DNA of 64,000 nucleotides from Chloroflexota bacterium (GTDB lineage Bacteria; Chloroflexota; JAHJIN01). Below are positions 32,335 to 42,384 of this stretch, piece after piece (the stretch's first letter is position 1; each line of letters opens with the position of its first letter). The stretch covers positions 1 to 64,000 of the forward strand of contig JAHJIN010000482.1 in the NCBI GenBank assembly GCA_018823415.1, given 5' to 3'. The notes under the pieces are model-generated. The model was not told the DNA's origin, ran no database searches, and was given only the letters and a program-made list of their open reading frames with translations. Made by a program: the position numbers and the translations under genes.

Positions 32335-32354
32335 ATGCATCGTTGGCGGATCGC

Positions 32355-34463
32355 ATGGTAGGTTGGTGGGAGAGTATTTTGGACAACACGACAGCAGCAG
32401 ATGATCATTCGGCCAGCTTGCGCCAAGGTGCGGAGGACCGGGGGGCCGAGGACCTGGCGGCCCTCTCGCCGGAGGAAACCAGGCAACTGGTCCACGAGTT
32501 GCAGGTGCATCAGATCGAGCTCGAGATGCAGAACGAGGAGCTGCGCCGGGCACAGGAAGAACTGGAAGCGGCGCGGGCGCGCTATTTTGACCTGTACGAC
32601 CTGGCCCCCGTGGGCTATCTCACCCTCAGCGAATCGGGGCTGATCCTGCAAGCAAACCTTACCGCCGCGACCCTGCTGGGCGCGACCCTGGACGTCCTGG
32701 TCAAGCAACCGCTGACCCGCTACATCCTCCCCGAGGACCAGGACATCTATTATCGGTACCGTCAACACCTGTTGGCAGCGGGCACGCCGCAGGTGTGCGA
32801 ACTGCGCGTGCGGCGCACTGACAACAGCCTGCTGTGGGTGCGTCTGGAGGGGGCCGTGGTCCTGGATACCGAGCGCGGTGCGCCGCGCCTAGTGTGCCAC
32901 ATCGTGCTCAGCGACATCACCGCGCGGCAACAGGCAGAGGCCGAAACTCGGGCCAGCGAAAGGCTGCTGCGCACGATCACGGCCAACTTGCCCAATTCCT
33001 ATCTCTCAATTGTGGAAAAGGATCTGACGATTGGTTATACGGCGGGCCTAGAATTTGCCAGGCTGGGGCTGGATCCGGCCAGCTTTGTCGGGTTGACATT
33101 GGAGCAGGTATTCGGAGTGCAAGCGCCACTCGTGCGAGAGCACTATTTGCAGGCGTTTGCCGGGGCCGAGGTCGAGTTCGAGATGTACATCAATGGCCAG
33201 TATCAACACTATACGGCCGTGCCCCTGGTTGACGAGCACGGCGCGATACCGCACGTCCTGGCCGTGGCGGAAAACATCACCGAGCGCAAGCGGGCCGAGA
33301 GGGCGCTGGAACGGCGCAGCCACGATCTGGAACAACTCAACCGGTTGGGGCGGGAACTGGGAGCCACCCTGGACCTGACCCAGGTCCTGGATCGCGTGCT
33401 GGCCGCGGCCCGGGAGGTGGTGGCATCCTCGGGCGGGGCGGTCTGGTTGTGGGACCCGCCGCGCCCGGACTGGCTGGCCTGCCGGGCTGCGTTTCACCCG
33501 GATCTGGCCCAACCGCTGCTGAATCTACGCCTGCGTACCGGCGAGGGCATCGCCGGTTGGGTGGCGCAGCACGGCCAGAGCGTGGTGGTCGCGCACGCTT
33601 CCCAGGATCCCCGCTTTTCGTCAACCATAGACGCGCAGACCGGCTTTCAGACTCGCTCCATCCTGGCGGTGCCGCTGTGGGGCCATGACGCGATCACGGG
33701 TGTGCTGGAAATGGTGAACAAGCCCGGCGACGAGTTTGATGACCATGATCGCATATTGCTGGAGACGTTGGCCGGCTCGGCGGCCATTGCCATCGAAAAC
33801 GCCCGGCTGCACGGCCAGGCGCAGCAAGCCGCTGCCGCCGCCGAACGCAGCCAACTGGCGCGCGAGCTACACGACGCCGTCAGCCAGACGCTTTTTTCCG
33901 CCAGCGTCATCGCCGAGTCATTGCCCCGGCTGTGGGAGCGCAACCCCGAGGCGGTGCGGCGCGGCCTGGATCAACTGCACCAATTGACCCGGGGCGCACT
34001 GGCCGAGATGCGCATGCTGCTGCTGGAGCTGCGCCCGGCGGCCCTGCTGGAGACAGACCTGTGCGCGTTGCTGATCCACGTCGCCGAGGCCCTGGCCGGC
34101 CGGACTGGTGTCGAGGTGTTCCTGGATCGTGAGACCCAGTGTACCTGCCCACTGCCCGACGATGTGCGTATCGCCCTGTATCGCATCACCCAGGAGACGC
34201 TGAACAATACGGCCAAACATGCCCGGGCCTCGCGCATCGCCATCCGCCTGCATTGCCAGTCCCAACGCCTCGAACTGCACATCTGTGACGACGGGCGCGG
34301 CTTTGACCCGGCTCACGTTCCCCCGGGCCGTCTGGGTCTGCACATCCTGAGCGAGCGCGCCCAGGCCATCGGCGCAGTATTACATATCAACAGCCATATC
34401 GGTCAAGGCACAGAGGTTGTGGTGACCTGGCCAGATCCTGCCAAGCTGGAGGAGATCAGATGA
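32355..34463 (+). CDS. PAS-PAS-GAF sensor histidine kinase (NarX/LiaS family)
   Basis: This 702-residue cytosolic kinase opens with a coiled coil (ELQVHQIELEMQNEELRRAQEELE, about 45-75). Two PAS domains (about 75-200 and 205-325) and a GAF domain (about 345-490) follow, then the HisKA_3 phosphoacceptor in LARELHDAVSQTLF, the N-box LNNTAKHARA and the G-box DDGRGF with GRLGLHILSERA. It has no membrane segment, so it senses an internal ligand or redox signal. Its stop overlaps the response regulator start (ATGA). TTG 32343 is an alternative start. Confidence 0.88.
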   Translation: MVGWWESILDNTTAADDHSASLRQGAEDRGAEDLAALSPEETRQLVHELQVHQIELEMQNEELRRAQEELEAARARYFDLYDLAPVGYLTLSESGLILQANLTAATLLGATLDVLVKQPLTRYILPEDQDIYYRYRQHLLAAGTPQVCELRVRRTDNSLLWVRLEGAVVLDTERGAPRLVCHIVLSDITARQQAEAETRASERLLRTITANLPNSYLSIVEKDLTIGYTAGLEFARLGLDPASFVGLTLEQVFGVQAPLVREHYLQAFAGAEVEFEMYINGQYQHYTAVPLVDEHGAIPHVLAVAENITERKRAERALERRSHDLEQLNRLGRELGATLDLTQVLDRVLAAAREVVASSGGAVWLWDPPRPDWLACRAAFHPDLAQPLLNLRLRTGEGIAGWVAQHGQSVVVAHASQDPRFSSTIDAQTGFQTRSILAVPLWGHDAITGVLEMVNKPGDEFDDHDRILLETLAGSAAIAIENARLHGQAQQAAAAAERSQLARELHDAVSQTLFSASVIAESLPRLWERNPEAVRRGLDQLHQLTRGALAEMRMLLLELRPAALLETDLCALLIHVAEALAGRTGVEVFLDRETQCTCPLPDDVRIALYRITQETLNNTAKHARASRIAIRLHCQSQRLELHICDDGRGFDPAHVPPGRLGLHILSERAQAIGAVLHINSHIGQGTEVVVTWPDPAKLEEIR

Positions 34464-35101
34464 CCGAGTCCGGTCTCATTCGCGTTATGCTCGTGGACGA
34501 CCATCACGTGGTCCGTCGCGGGCTGACCTTTTTCCTGGATGCCTTTGACGACCTGGAGCTGGTCGGCGAGGCGGCAGATGGCGCCGAGGCCATCCGTCTC
34601 TGTGCCGAGGTTCAGCCGCACGTGGTGTTGATGGACCTGATCATGCCCGAGATGGATGGCGTCGCCGCCACGCGGGCCATCCGCCAGGCGCAGCCAGAGG
34701 TGCAGGTGATTGCCCTGACCAGCTTTGACGAACCATACCTGGTCCAGGGGGCCTTGCAGGCCGGGGCCGTGGGCTATTTGCTCAAGAACGCCTCCATCGA
34801 CGATCTGGCCGAGGCCATCCGTGCGGCCCGGGCCGGCCGGCCCACCCTGGCGCCCGAGGCCCTGCAAAACCTCATCAAGGCCGCCACCCAGCCCTCGGCG
34901 TCTGGTTATGGCCTGACAGAGCGCGAGCGCCAGGTGCTGGCCCTCATCGTCGAGGGATTGAGCAATCCCGAGATCGCCCGGCGGCTGGTGGTGAGCCGTC
35001 CTACCATCAAGACCCATGTCAGCCATATCCTGACCAAGCTGGGGGCGGCCAATCGCGCCGAGGCCGCGGCCCTGGCCCGCGAGCACCACCTGGTCACCTG
35101 A
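34460..35101 (+). CDS. NarL/FixJ-type response regulator
   Basis: This 213-residue partner of the kinase directly upstream has a receiver domain (residues 8-125), with VDDHH at the acidic pocket, the phospho-Asp in VVLMDLIMPEMDG (about 59), Thr/Ser in ALTSFD and Lys in YLLKN. The LuxR-type helix-turn-helix (about 150-205) has LTERERQVLALIVEGLSN and the recognition segment VSRPTIKTHVSHIL. It likely activates transcription as a dimer after phosphorylation. Confidence 0.92.
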   Translation: MTESGLIRVMLVDDHHVVRRGLTFFLDAFDDLELVGEAADGAEAIRLCAEVQPHVVLMDLIMPEMDGVAATRAIRQAQPEVQVIALTSFDEPYLVQGALQAGAVGYLLKNASIDDLAEAIRAARAGRPTLAPEALQNLIKAATQPSASGYGLTERERQVLALIVEGLSNPEIARRLVVSRPTIKTHVSHILTKLGAANRAEAAALAREHHLVT

Positions 35102-35180
35102 CGGGGAGCCCCATCATCCACCTGACCGATGGCCGATATCGGCCAGATGGCCGATAAAAAGATCAGCCACCTGGCTATTG

Positions 35181-35219
35181 AAAAATCCTCCTGATGCGCG
35201 ATGCATCCGGAGGATTTTT
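35181..35219. terminator. Bidirectional-looking terminator after the response regulator
   Basis: A long stem: AAAAATCCTCC and GATGC (35181-35197) pair with GCATC and GGAGGATTTTT (35203-35219) around a five-base loop, with one mismatched base each side. The A-run and T-run allow termination from both strands. Confidence 0.85.
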
Positions 35220-35260
35220 GCGTTATGATGCGGGTAATCGTTCAATGGAGACGTATGTTC

Positions 35261-35719
35261 ATGACCAAGCCTATCACCATCCGCGTGCTGATCGCGGACG
35301 ACCACTACATGGTCCGTCAGGGGCTGGCCGTCTTTATGAATACCTTTGACGATCTAGAGTTGGTGGGTGAGGCAGCCAACGGTCTCGAAGCGATACGATT
35401 ATGTGCCGACGCGCATCCCAATGTGGTCCTGATGGACCTGATGATGCCCGAGATGGATGGCATAGCGGCCACGCGCGCCATCTGTCAGGAATATCCGAAC
35501 GTGCGGGTGGTTGCCATGACCAGCTTTAGCGATCAGGGGTTGGCCCAGGAGGCCCTGCAGGCCGGGGCTGTGGGCCATGTGCTCAAGAATGCCACCATTG
35601 ACGAGCTGGCCGCTGCCATCCGGGCGGCCGCCGGCCAGCCCGATCTGGTGCCCGGCATAATCGAGAACATGATCCAGGCCGCTCGTCGGCCTGTCTCGCC
35701 GGCGGATGATAGCCACTGA
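35261..35719 (+). CDS. Receiver-only response regulator, paralogue of the upstream regulator
   Basis: The 152-residue protein matches the receiver half of the preceding regulator closely (LVGEAANGLEAIRLCADAHPNVVLMDLMMPEMDG) and then stops after about 20 further residues, without the LuxR DNA-binding domain. Acidic pocket, phospho-Asp and Lys are all present, so it can be phosphorylated. It could act as a phosphate sink or compete for the kinase. GGAG at 35247-35250 allows ATG 35255 or 35261. It stands after the terminator, so it is transcribed separately; only a weak TATGAT (35224) is seen. Confidence 0.85.
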   Translation: MTKPITIRVLIADDHYMVRQGLAVFMNTFDDLELVGEAANGLEAIRLCADAHPNVVLMDLMMPEMDGIAATRAICQEYPNVRVVAMTSFSDQGLAQEALQAGAVGHVLKNATIDELAAAIRAAAGQPDLVPGIIENMIQAARRPVSPADDSH

Positions 35720-35860
35720 ATGCCCGGCTGGGCGTACCACTTTGTCCAACCATGCTGGGCGCCGCGGAACGTGAAAACGTAGGTCGAATTACACGCGCAA
35801 CGCGACCTATCCCACGAGACATTAACAGAGTCGAGATCAACCAACAGGGGAGGCATACTG

Positions 35861-38800
35861 ATGAATAAACAAACCCAAGTGAGCACAGGCGAACCACGAC
35901 AGCGGCATCGTTTCGCCTGGGGCATGGTGGTGGTCCTGATCCTGGTCATGCTGGCCGTGCCGCTGGCACTGCCGGCCCGGTCCCAGACCGGCGAGGCGGC
36001 ACCCCAACTGACCAGCCAGACCACGGCCCCGGCCGCAACAAATACCCTGCACCTTCAAGTGGTCAGCGCGCGCGACGAGCCGCTGGCGTTCGATGGCGCG
36101 GGCGTGGACCAGGGCGACCCGGTGACGACCTACAAGTTTCTCATCAATGTGGACAACACCGGCGACCCCACGCAACCCGAGTTCCCTGACTGCTATCCCT
36201 TCCTCGACCCACCCAACAACACGGTTCGTAACCCCAACTACCCGGCCAACTGCGATTGGCCGGGCATTCGTACGGTTCCGGGCGCGGCGCCGGTCTACAC
36301 TCTGGGCGACCAGGACGACCTCAACGGGGTTATGGGCATCGACCTGCCCCCGGGCAAGTACCTGATCTCGGTCATCGCCGACGGGTTCAAGATCGACGGC
36401 GAGCATTTTACCGTGCCGCTGGCGGACTCGGGCCTGGTGCAGGTGGCCATGCAACCGCTGCCCCTGCCCCCGGCCACCATGGTCATCAAGGTCTTTGATG
36501 ACAAGTCCATGACCAACGGGGCCTTTGACGCGCCGGTGGAGCAGGGATTGGCCGGCTTTCGGGCCAGCCTCAACGACACCATGGGCGAGATCACGGCGGA
36601 CCTGTTTGGCAACCCGCTGTGCACCGAGTACGCCAAAGACGTCGACGGGAATGTGATCCTGAATCCCGACGGCACGCCAGTGATCCTGACCCTGGGTAAC
36701 GGCTGTTACAGCGACGCCAATGGCGACATCACGATCCCCAACATTGGCCCGCTGCGCTACGACGTGCTGGTGATCCCGCCGGACGGCCAAGACTGGATCC
36801 AGACCAGCACCCTGGAAGGCTCTCAGGGCTGGGACACCTGGCTCCAGGAAGCCGGCACCGGCCTGGACAACGAGTTTGTGGTGGGCGGCGAGCCCTTCCC
36901 GTGGACTCTCTTTGGCTTTGTGTCCCCCACCCCGGCCCTGGCCCCCTCGCCGGACGCCGGGAGCATCAAGGGCGTCATCGTGGGCGTGCAGATGTATGTG
37001 CCGCTGGTGGGCGGCCTGCCTTACCAGGGCGGCATCTGGGGTGGCCTGTCCGGGGCCAAGATCGACCGGCCCATCGCCAACTGCTGGATCTCGCTGGCCG
37101 ATCTCCAGAACGGCGACACGGCCATCTGGGTCGGACAGGGCAATGCCGACGGCTCTTTCGAGATCCCCAATGTCCCGCCCGGCAACTATAGCTTCACCTA
37201 CTGGGATGAGAACCAGCACTATATCCTGGACTGGGTCCAGGTGACGGTGCAGCCCAACCAGGAGACCGACATGGGCGTCAAGTTTCTCACCGGCTGGTTC
37301 ACCGAATACTATGGCTCGGTCTTTTACGACAACAACGAGAACGGCAAACGAGACCCCGACGAGGCCGGCGTGCCCGATTACCTGGTGGTCCTGCGTGACC
37401 GTGACAACACCGAGATCGACCGCATGTCCATCTCGGCCCTCACCGACGAGAATGGCAACTATATCCTGGAAAAGGCCTATCCCATGGGCTCCTGGATGGT
37501 GCTGGAAGCCTATAACGACCTCTATCGCACCACCGGCATCACCTTCCAGGCCAGCAACCAGCCCGAGGAAACGACGATCCTGGGCGCCGGCGTGGATGTG
37601 GGCGTGCTGCCCATGCTGGGCCAAAGCGGCCGGCTGGACTGGGGCGTCAAGTTCTACGAGCCCGACACCAACGGCGGCATCGTGGGCACGGTCTCGTATG
37701 ATACCATGCGCGCCGAGGACAATGCGCGCTATGCCGGCGCCGAGCCGTATCAGCCGGGCATCCCTGGCTTGACCATGAACCTCTATGCCACGGTCAAGGA
37801 CATCGATGGCAATTTCGTGTTCGAGGCGGACGGCGCGTACAAAAAAGGCCCGCTGTTGAACACCACCGAGACCGAGACCTATGTGCGCCCCCAGGACTGC
37901 CAGGCGCGCGACGTGGATGGCAACCCCATCGACTTTCCCGCGCTGCCCCCGGCCACCGGCGGCCATGACTGCCTGGAAGGCCCGGTCATGGGCGTCCAGT
38001 TTGGCACCGAGTTTGCAGAGCTGGACGGCAACTATGGCTTTGGCGAGATCCTCGCCGACCCGGTGACGGGTGCGCCGCTCCCGGCGCCTTTGCCCATTCC
38101 GCCGGGTGATTACCTGGTGGAGGTGGTGATTCCCCCAGACCCAATCTTGGGGCATCCCCTGTACCGGGTGACCCGCGAAGAAGACCTGAACATGTTCGCC
38201 GGCAACACCTTTGTGCCCCAGATCCCACCGCCGGCCTGTGCCGGGCCGCTGCACACGGTCCTGGTCACCGATACGTTCCCGGCGCCGCCCGGCTATACCT
38301 ACAACCCCGGCTACATAGAAGCTGGCGGCAGCCGCTACGAAGGCCAGAACATGCCTCTGTGCAACGTCAAGCTGGTCACGCTGAGCGACCGTCGCTCCAT
38401 CGCGCCGCTCTTTATGCTCTTTACCGACGTGCCCATCCCGGGCCGCTGGAAGGGCTATATCATCGATGACCTGAACATCGGCACAGACCCGCTGGCGCTG
38501 TTCTATGGCGAAAAGCCCGGCCTCCAGCACATGCCCATTGGCATCTATGACTATACCGGGCGACTGGTGCATACCACCGAGTCGGACCGCCACGGCGTCT
38601 TTGAGGTGATCTTGCCCTCCGATGATACCTTTAACGCGCCCACGCCCAGCGGTATCCTGGCCAACGTGTATTATCTCTTTGGCAACGACCCGGGCACGAT
38701 AGACCATCCCAACCTGAACTATAACCCCCAGTACCGCTCCATCGGCGCCAGTTTCGAGATGTACCCCGGCGTGATGGTGCCGGCTGACCTGGCGCCGGTC

Positions 38801-40966
38801 CAGAATGGGGTTACCATCCTGGCCCCCGGTTCGCAGGTCAACGAGCCGGCCCAGTGCCAGCTTTCGGGGGATACGCCCCAGTTGTTTGCCGTCTCGCAGC
38901 CCTATGCATCCAGCCTGCCCTTTACGCTCACCATCCGGGGCAAGGGGTTTGGCGCGACGCAGGGCTACGGCCGGGTGACGCTGGGCACCACCGAGTTGGC
39001 CGTCTCGACCTGGTCCGAGAACCAGATCGAGGCCACAGTGCCGGCGACGGTCGCGCCCGGGGCTTATCAACTGCTCATCACCGGCGACAGCGGCAAATCC
39101 ACTGTCAACGGTCTCACCTTCCACGTGCTCGGCACGGGCTACAACCCCACCCTGTTCGAGGTATCGCCCACCGGGGCCTATACCACCATCCAGAGCGCCG
39201 TCGACGCGGCGGCCCTGGTGCCCGAGAGCCTGGTGGTGGTCTATCCCGGCGCGCCGGTGGCGTTTACCAACCCCATGGGCTACTACTATGAGAATCCCAT
39301 CCTCTACTCGCCGGTCAAGCTGCAAGGCGTGGGGCCTGGCGGCATCTATACCACTGCCACGGACGCAGTCTATGTGCCGGGCGCCCTCATCGACGGGCGG
39401 TCAGTAGGCGGCGATAGCCCTTATACTGACATCTGGCGCACGCTCCTGGGCGACATCTGGCTCAACCGGGGCGGCTGGAGTGGCAGCCCCACTGACGGCG
39501 ACGGCAATCCCATCATCGCCGAAGGGGCCACGCTCATGGTCCTGGCCAACAATGGCGAGTTTACCGCCGGCTACCCGACTACCATCGACGGCTTTACCAT
39601 CCAGGGTGGCGACCAGCAGGGGTTCCCGAACAACATCAACCAGACCGGCGGGGGGCGCATCCCCGGCGTGGCCGCGAACGTGGTGGTGCAGGGCGGCGGC
39701 GTCTTTGTCAATGCCTACGCCCAGCAGATGCGCATCACCAACAACATCATCCGGGGCAACGGCGGCGCGTACGGCGGAGCCATCCGCATCGGCACGCCGG
39801 ACCGGGCCGGAGCGTTCAAGGATAGCCACAACGACAATGTGGTGATCACCCACAACCGCATCCTTGCCAACGGTGGCACCAACCTGGCCGGGGCCATTGG
39901 CGTCTTTGCCGGGGCCGACGGCTACGAGATCGCCGACAATGATCTCTGCGGCAACTTTTCCGCCGAGTATGGCGGTGGCATCAGCCACTATGGCTACAGC
40001 CCCGCCGGCCAGATTCACAACAACCGCATCTACTTTAACCGGTCCTACGACGAAGGCGGCGGGATCATGATCGCCGGCGAGTTGCCGGCCGACTTTACCC
40101 AGCTCTCGCCCGGGGCCGGGCCAGTGGACATCTATGCCAACCTGATCCAGGCCAACCTGTCCAACGACGACGGCGGCGGCATCCGGTTCCTGATGGCCGG
40201 CAACTACCAGTCCAACGTCTACAACAACATGGTGGTGAACAACGTCTCCACCCACGAAGGCGGCGGCATCTCGCTCAACGACGCGCCGGACGTGCGGGTG
40301 TATAACAACACCATTATGAAGAACCTGACCACGGCCACGGCCATGACCAGCAACGGCCTGGCGGCCCCGACTGGGCTGTCCACGGCGCGCAACAGCGACC
40401 TGTTGCAAGCCACGCTGCCCGGCGGCGCGCCCATCTTTAGCAACCCACTGCTGTTCAACAACCTCTTTTGGGACAACCGGGCCGGCTCCTGGGATGGCAC
40501 AGGCGTCAGCGGCATTGGCATCACCGGCGACCCGGCGCCCATCTACAACTGGGACCTGGGTGTGGCCGACAACAGCGGCGTGCTCAGCCCCACCTACTCG
40601 ATCCTGCAGGTGCCCTATGGCACGCCGAACGTGAGCAACCAGGTGGGCGCAGACCCGCAGGTGATCATGCAATACGACACGACAGTGTCGGCCCTGCCGT
40701 GGCGCGGCAACCCGAACCTTGTCGGCGTGGACATTATCGCCGTGGACCTGCCGCCAGACCTCATGGGCAACTATCATCTGCTCGGCATCTCACCGGCTCG
40801 CAATACCGGCACGGACGCCAAGAATGGCATCGCCGCACCGACCGATGACATTGACGGCGACCCACGACCCCTGGAAATCTATTTCGATATCGGTGCTGAC
40901 GAGTTCGTGGTGTATAAATCATATCTGCCACTCGTGTTCAAATCGTCTTTCTTCTTTGGGCCCTAG
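35861..40966 (+). CDS. Giant secreted surface protein: SdrD-B-like, IPT/TIG and beta-helix
   Basis: The 1701-residue protein opens with an N-terminal signal sequence (about 20-42). Several prealbumin-like/SdrD-B-type modules follow (for example VFYDNNENGKRDPDEAGVPDYL and the segment after GGIVGTVSYDTM, up to about 1000). An IPT/TIG domain (about 1010-1095: TLTIRGKGFGATQGYG, VPATVAPGAYQLLITG) is followed by a right-handed beta-helix (about 1100-1600) with repeated NNIIRGNGG-type turns and GGGI repeats. The C-terminus is SYLPLVFKSSFFFGP. A GGGGAGG site precedes ATG 35861. It lies upstream of three copper-oxidase-like genes in the same direction and may be a structural surface protein that works with them. 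Confidence 0.75.
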   Translation: MNKQTQVSTGEPRQRHRFAWGMVVVLILVMLAVPLALPARSQTGEAAPQLTSQTTAPAATNTLHLQVVSARDEPLAFDGAGVDQGDPVTTYKFLINVDNTGDPTQPEFPDCYPFLDPPNNTVRNPNYPANCDWPGIRTVPGAAPVYTLGDQDDLNGVMGIDLPPGKYLISVIADGFKIDGEHFTVPLADSGLVQVAMQPLPLPPATMVIKVFDDKSMTNGAFDAPVEQGLAGFRASLNDTMGEITADLFGNPLCTEYAKDVDGNVILNPDGTPVILTLGNGCYSDANGDITIPNIGPLRYDVLVIPPDGQDWIQTSTLEGSQGWDTWLQEAGTGLDNEFVVGGEPFPWTLFGFVSPTPALAPSPDAGSIKGVIVGVQMYVPLVGGLPYQGGIWGGLSGAKIDRPIANCWISLADLQNGDTAIWVGQGNADGSFEIPNVPPGNYSFTYWDENQHYILDWVQVTVQPNQETDMGVKFLTGWFTEYYGSVFYDNNENGKRDPDEAGVPDYLVVLRDRDNTEIDRMSISALTDENGNYILEKAYPMGSWMVLEAYNDLYRTTGITFQASNQPEETTILGAGVDVGVLPMLGQSGRLDWGVKFYEPDTNGGIVGTVSYDTMRAEDNARYAGAEPYQPGIPGLTMNLYATVKDIDGNFVFEADGAYKKGPLLNTTETETYVRPQDCQARDVDGNPIDFPALPPATGGHDCLEGPVMGVQFGTEFAELDGNYGFGEILADPVTGAPLPAPLPIPPGDYLVEVVIPPDPILGHPLYRVTREEDLNMFAGNTFVPQIPPPACAGPLHTVLVTDTFPAPPGYTYNPGYIEAGGSRYEGQNMPLCNVKLVTLSDRRSIAPLFMLFTDVPIPGRWKGYIIDDLNIGTDPLALFYGEKPGLQHMPIGIYDYTGRLVHTTESDRHGVFEVILPSDDTFNAPTPSGILANVYYLFGNDPGTIDHPNLNYNPQYRSIGASFEMYPGVMVPADLAPVQNGVTILAPGSQVNEPAQCQLSGDTPQLFAVSQPYASSLPFTLTIRGKGFGATQGYGRVTLGTTELAVSTWSENQIEATVPATVAPGAYQLLITGDSGKSTVNGLTFHVLGTGYNPTLFEVSPTGAYTTIQSAVDAAALVPESLVVVYPGAPVAFTNPMGYYYENPILYSPVKLQGVGPGGIYTTATDAVYVPGALIDGRSVGGDSPYTDIWRTLLGDIWLNRGGWSGSPTDGDGNPIIAEGATLMVLANNGEFTAGYPTTIDGFTIQGGDQQGFPNNINQTGGGRIPGVAANVVVQGGGVFVNAYAQQMRITNNIIRGNGGAYGGAIRIGTPDRAGAFKDSHNDNVVITHNRILANGGTNLAGAIGVFAGADGYEIADNDLCGNFSAEYGGGISHYGYSPAGQIHNNRIYFNRSYDEGGGIMIAGELPADFTQLSPGAGPVDIYANLIQANLSNDDGGGIRFLMAGNYQSNVYNNMVVNNVSTHEGGGISLNDAPDVRVYNNTIMKNLTTATAMTSNGLAAPTGLSTARNSDLLQATLPGGAPIFSNPLLFNNLFWDNRAGSWDGTGVSGIGITGDPAPIYNWDLGVADNSGVLSPTYSILQVPYGTPNVSNQVGADPQVIMQYDTTVSALPWRGNPNLVGVDIIAVDLPPDLMGNYHLLGISPARNTGTDAKNGIAAPTDDIDGDPRPLEIYFDIGADEFVVYKSYLPLVFKSSFFFGP

Positions 40967-41045
40967 TGCAGCAAACGAGGAGTCATTCTCAGGCCGGCCA
41001 CGCGAACGGATACCTGGCCGGCGGCGAATATGAAAGGAGTAGACC

Positions 41046-42359
41046 ATGCACAAACCAACGGTTACACGCGCACTCTCGCGGCGCGACTTTATCAAGCTCG
41101 GCGGCGGCCTGCTGGGCGTGGCCGCCGGTTCTTCCCTGGTGACCAGGGCGCTGCTGCAGCCAGACAAGGTGGTGGAATCTGCCGCGCCAGCCCCCGTGGT
41201 GCGGACGACAGGCCAGGCCCAGGGTCCCGCGCCCAACTTGCACATGGCGGCATCGGATGGCTGGATCTATTTGCCGCGCGACGCGGCGGTCCCGCCCTAT
41301 CACCCGGACAACATGGCGCCAGACCCGTTCACCACGTACATCTTTGGCTTTCGCAATGTCACCGGCCTGGCCGACAACCTGGTGCAAGCCCAAAAGATGA
41401 AGATGCAGGCGCCGGCGCCTACCTTTTCCCTCGTCGAGGGTGAGGATTTTGTGCTCAAGCTGACCAATCTAGGCTTGCAGATGCGGCCCGATCTCATCGA
41501 CTCGCACACGCTCCACTTTCACGGCTTTCGCAACGCCTTGCCCATCTTTGATGGCGAGCCGCACTCGTCGGTGGCCGTGCCCATCATCCGCGACCTGACG
41601 TACTTTTATCGGCCGCATGACGCGGGCACCTATATGTACCACTGCCACTTTGAAGAGACCGAACACGTGCACATGGGCATGGTGGGCGTCGTCTATGTCA
41701 AGCCAGCCCTCAACTCGCCCGGCCACAAATATGCCTATAACGACCCGGCCACGGAATACGACCGTGAGTTTATCATGTTCATGAACGAGGTCTGGTGCGA
41801 GGCCCATTGGTGCGACTCGCACATCCAGTTGCCGGAATGGAGCGACTATCAGCCCGAGTTCTGGCTCCTGAACGGCCGGGTCTACCCCGACACATTGGAG
41901 CCCAACGGCGGCGGCACGGACCCGCTCACCGGCGACCTGATCGCGCCGCCGGGCCGGCCCGACTTGCAGTATCAGCCGGTCAGCTCGCTGGTGCAGGTCG
42001 ACGAAGGGGACCGGGTGCTGCTGCGCTTTGTCAACCTGGGCTACATCGAGCAGTCCATGACGCTGGCCGGCGTCATGATGCGCATGGTGGGCAAGGATGC
42101 CACCCTGCTGCGCGGGCGCAACGGCTCGGATCTGAGCTATGCGACCCAGACGGTATCCATCGCTGCCGGCGAAAGCGCCGACGCCATCTTTGTCGCGCCG
42201 GCCTACCAGGGCCCCGGCCCTTACGATACCTACCTGCTGTACAATCGCAACCTGGGCCGGTTGAGCAACGGGGGCCATGCCGGGTACGGCGGCCAGATGA
42301 CCGAGGTGCGGGTGTTCCCATCCGGTACACTGCCGCCCCAGGCCGAGCCCAATACGTGA
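41046..42359 (+). CDS. Tat-exported multicopper oxidase-like protein with N-domain ligands only
   Basis: This 437-residue two-cupredoxin protein has a Tat signal with SRRDFIKLGGG (11-21). Domain 1 has HTLHFHG (His154, 157, 159) and the cluster YHCHFEETEHVHMGM (His199, Cys200, His201, His207, His209, Met210/212), which supply a type 1 copper and half of a trinuclear centre. Domain 2 has lost its ligands: the place of HxHGH reads IEQSMTLAG and no closing HxxHxH is seen. The next gene has the opposite pattern. It probably oxidises metals or organics outside the membrane, perhaps as a mixed oligomer (inference). Confidence 0.8.
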   Translation: MHKPTVTRALSRRDFIKLGGGLLGVAAGSSLVTRALLQPDKVVESAAPAPVVRTTGQAQGPAPNLHMAASDGWIYLPRDAAVPPYHPDNMAPDPFTTYIFGFRNVTGLADNLVQAQKMKMQAPAPTFSLVEGEDFVLKLTNLGLQMRPDLIDSHTLHFHGFRNALPIFDGEPHSSVAVPIIRDLTYFYRPHDAGTYMYHCHFEETEHVHMGMVGVVYVKPALNSPGHKYAYNDPATEYDREFIMFMNEVWCEAHWCDSHIQLPEWSDYQPEFWLLNGRVYPDTLEPNGGGTDPLTGDLIAPPGRPDLQYQPVSSLVQVDEGDRVLLRFVNLGYIEQSMTLAGVMMRMVGKDATLLRGRNGSDLSYATQTVSIAAGESADAIFVAPAYQGPGPYDTYLLYNRNLGRLSNGGHAGYGGQMTEVRVFPSGTLPPQAEPNT

Positions 42360-42384
42360 GATCAGCATGAGGAGATCAAGACCT

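Noticed and set aside
35837-39325. A minus-strand open frame of 1162 codons opposite the giant surface protein gene
   Set aside because: It is the antisense shadow of a real gene with signal peptide, recognisable domains and ribosome site; the minus translation has low-complexity Gly/His/Val/Asp composition and no domain.
39401-40777. A minus-strand open frame of 458 codons
   Set aside because: Antisense to the beta-helix part of the same giant gene; no start signal and Val/His/Gly-rich shadow composition.
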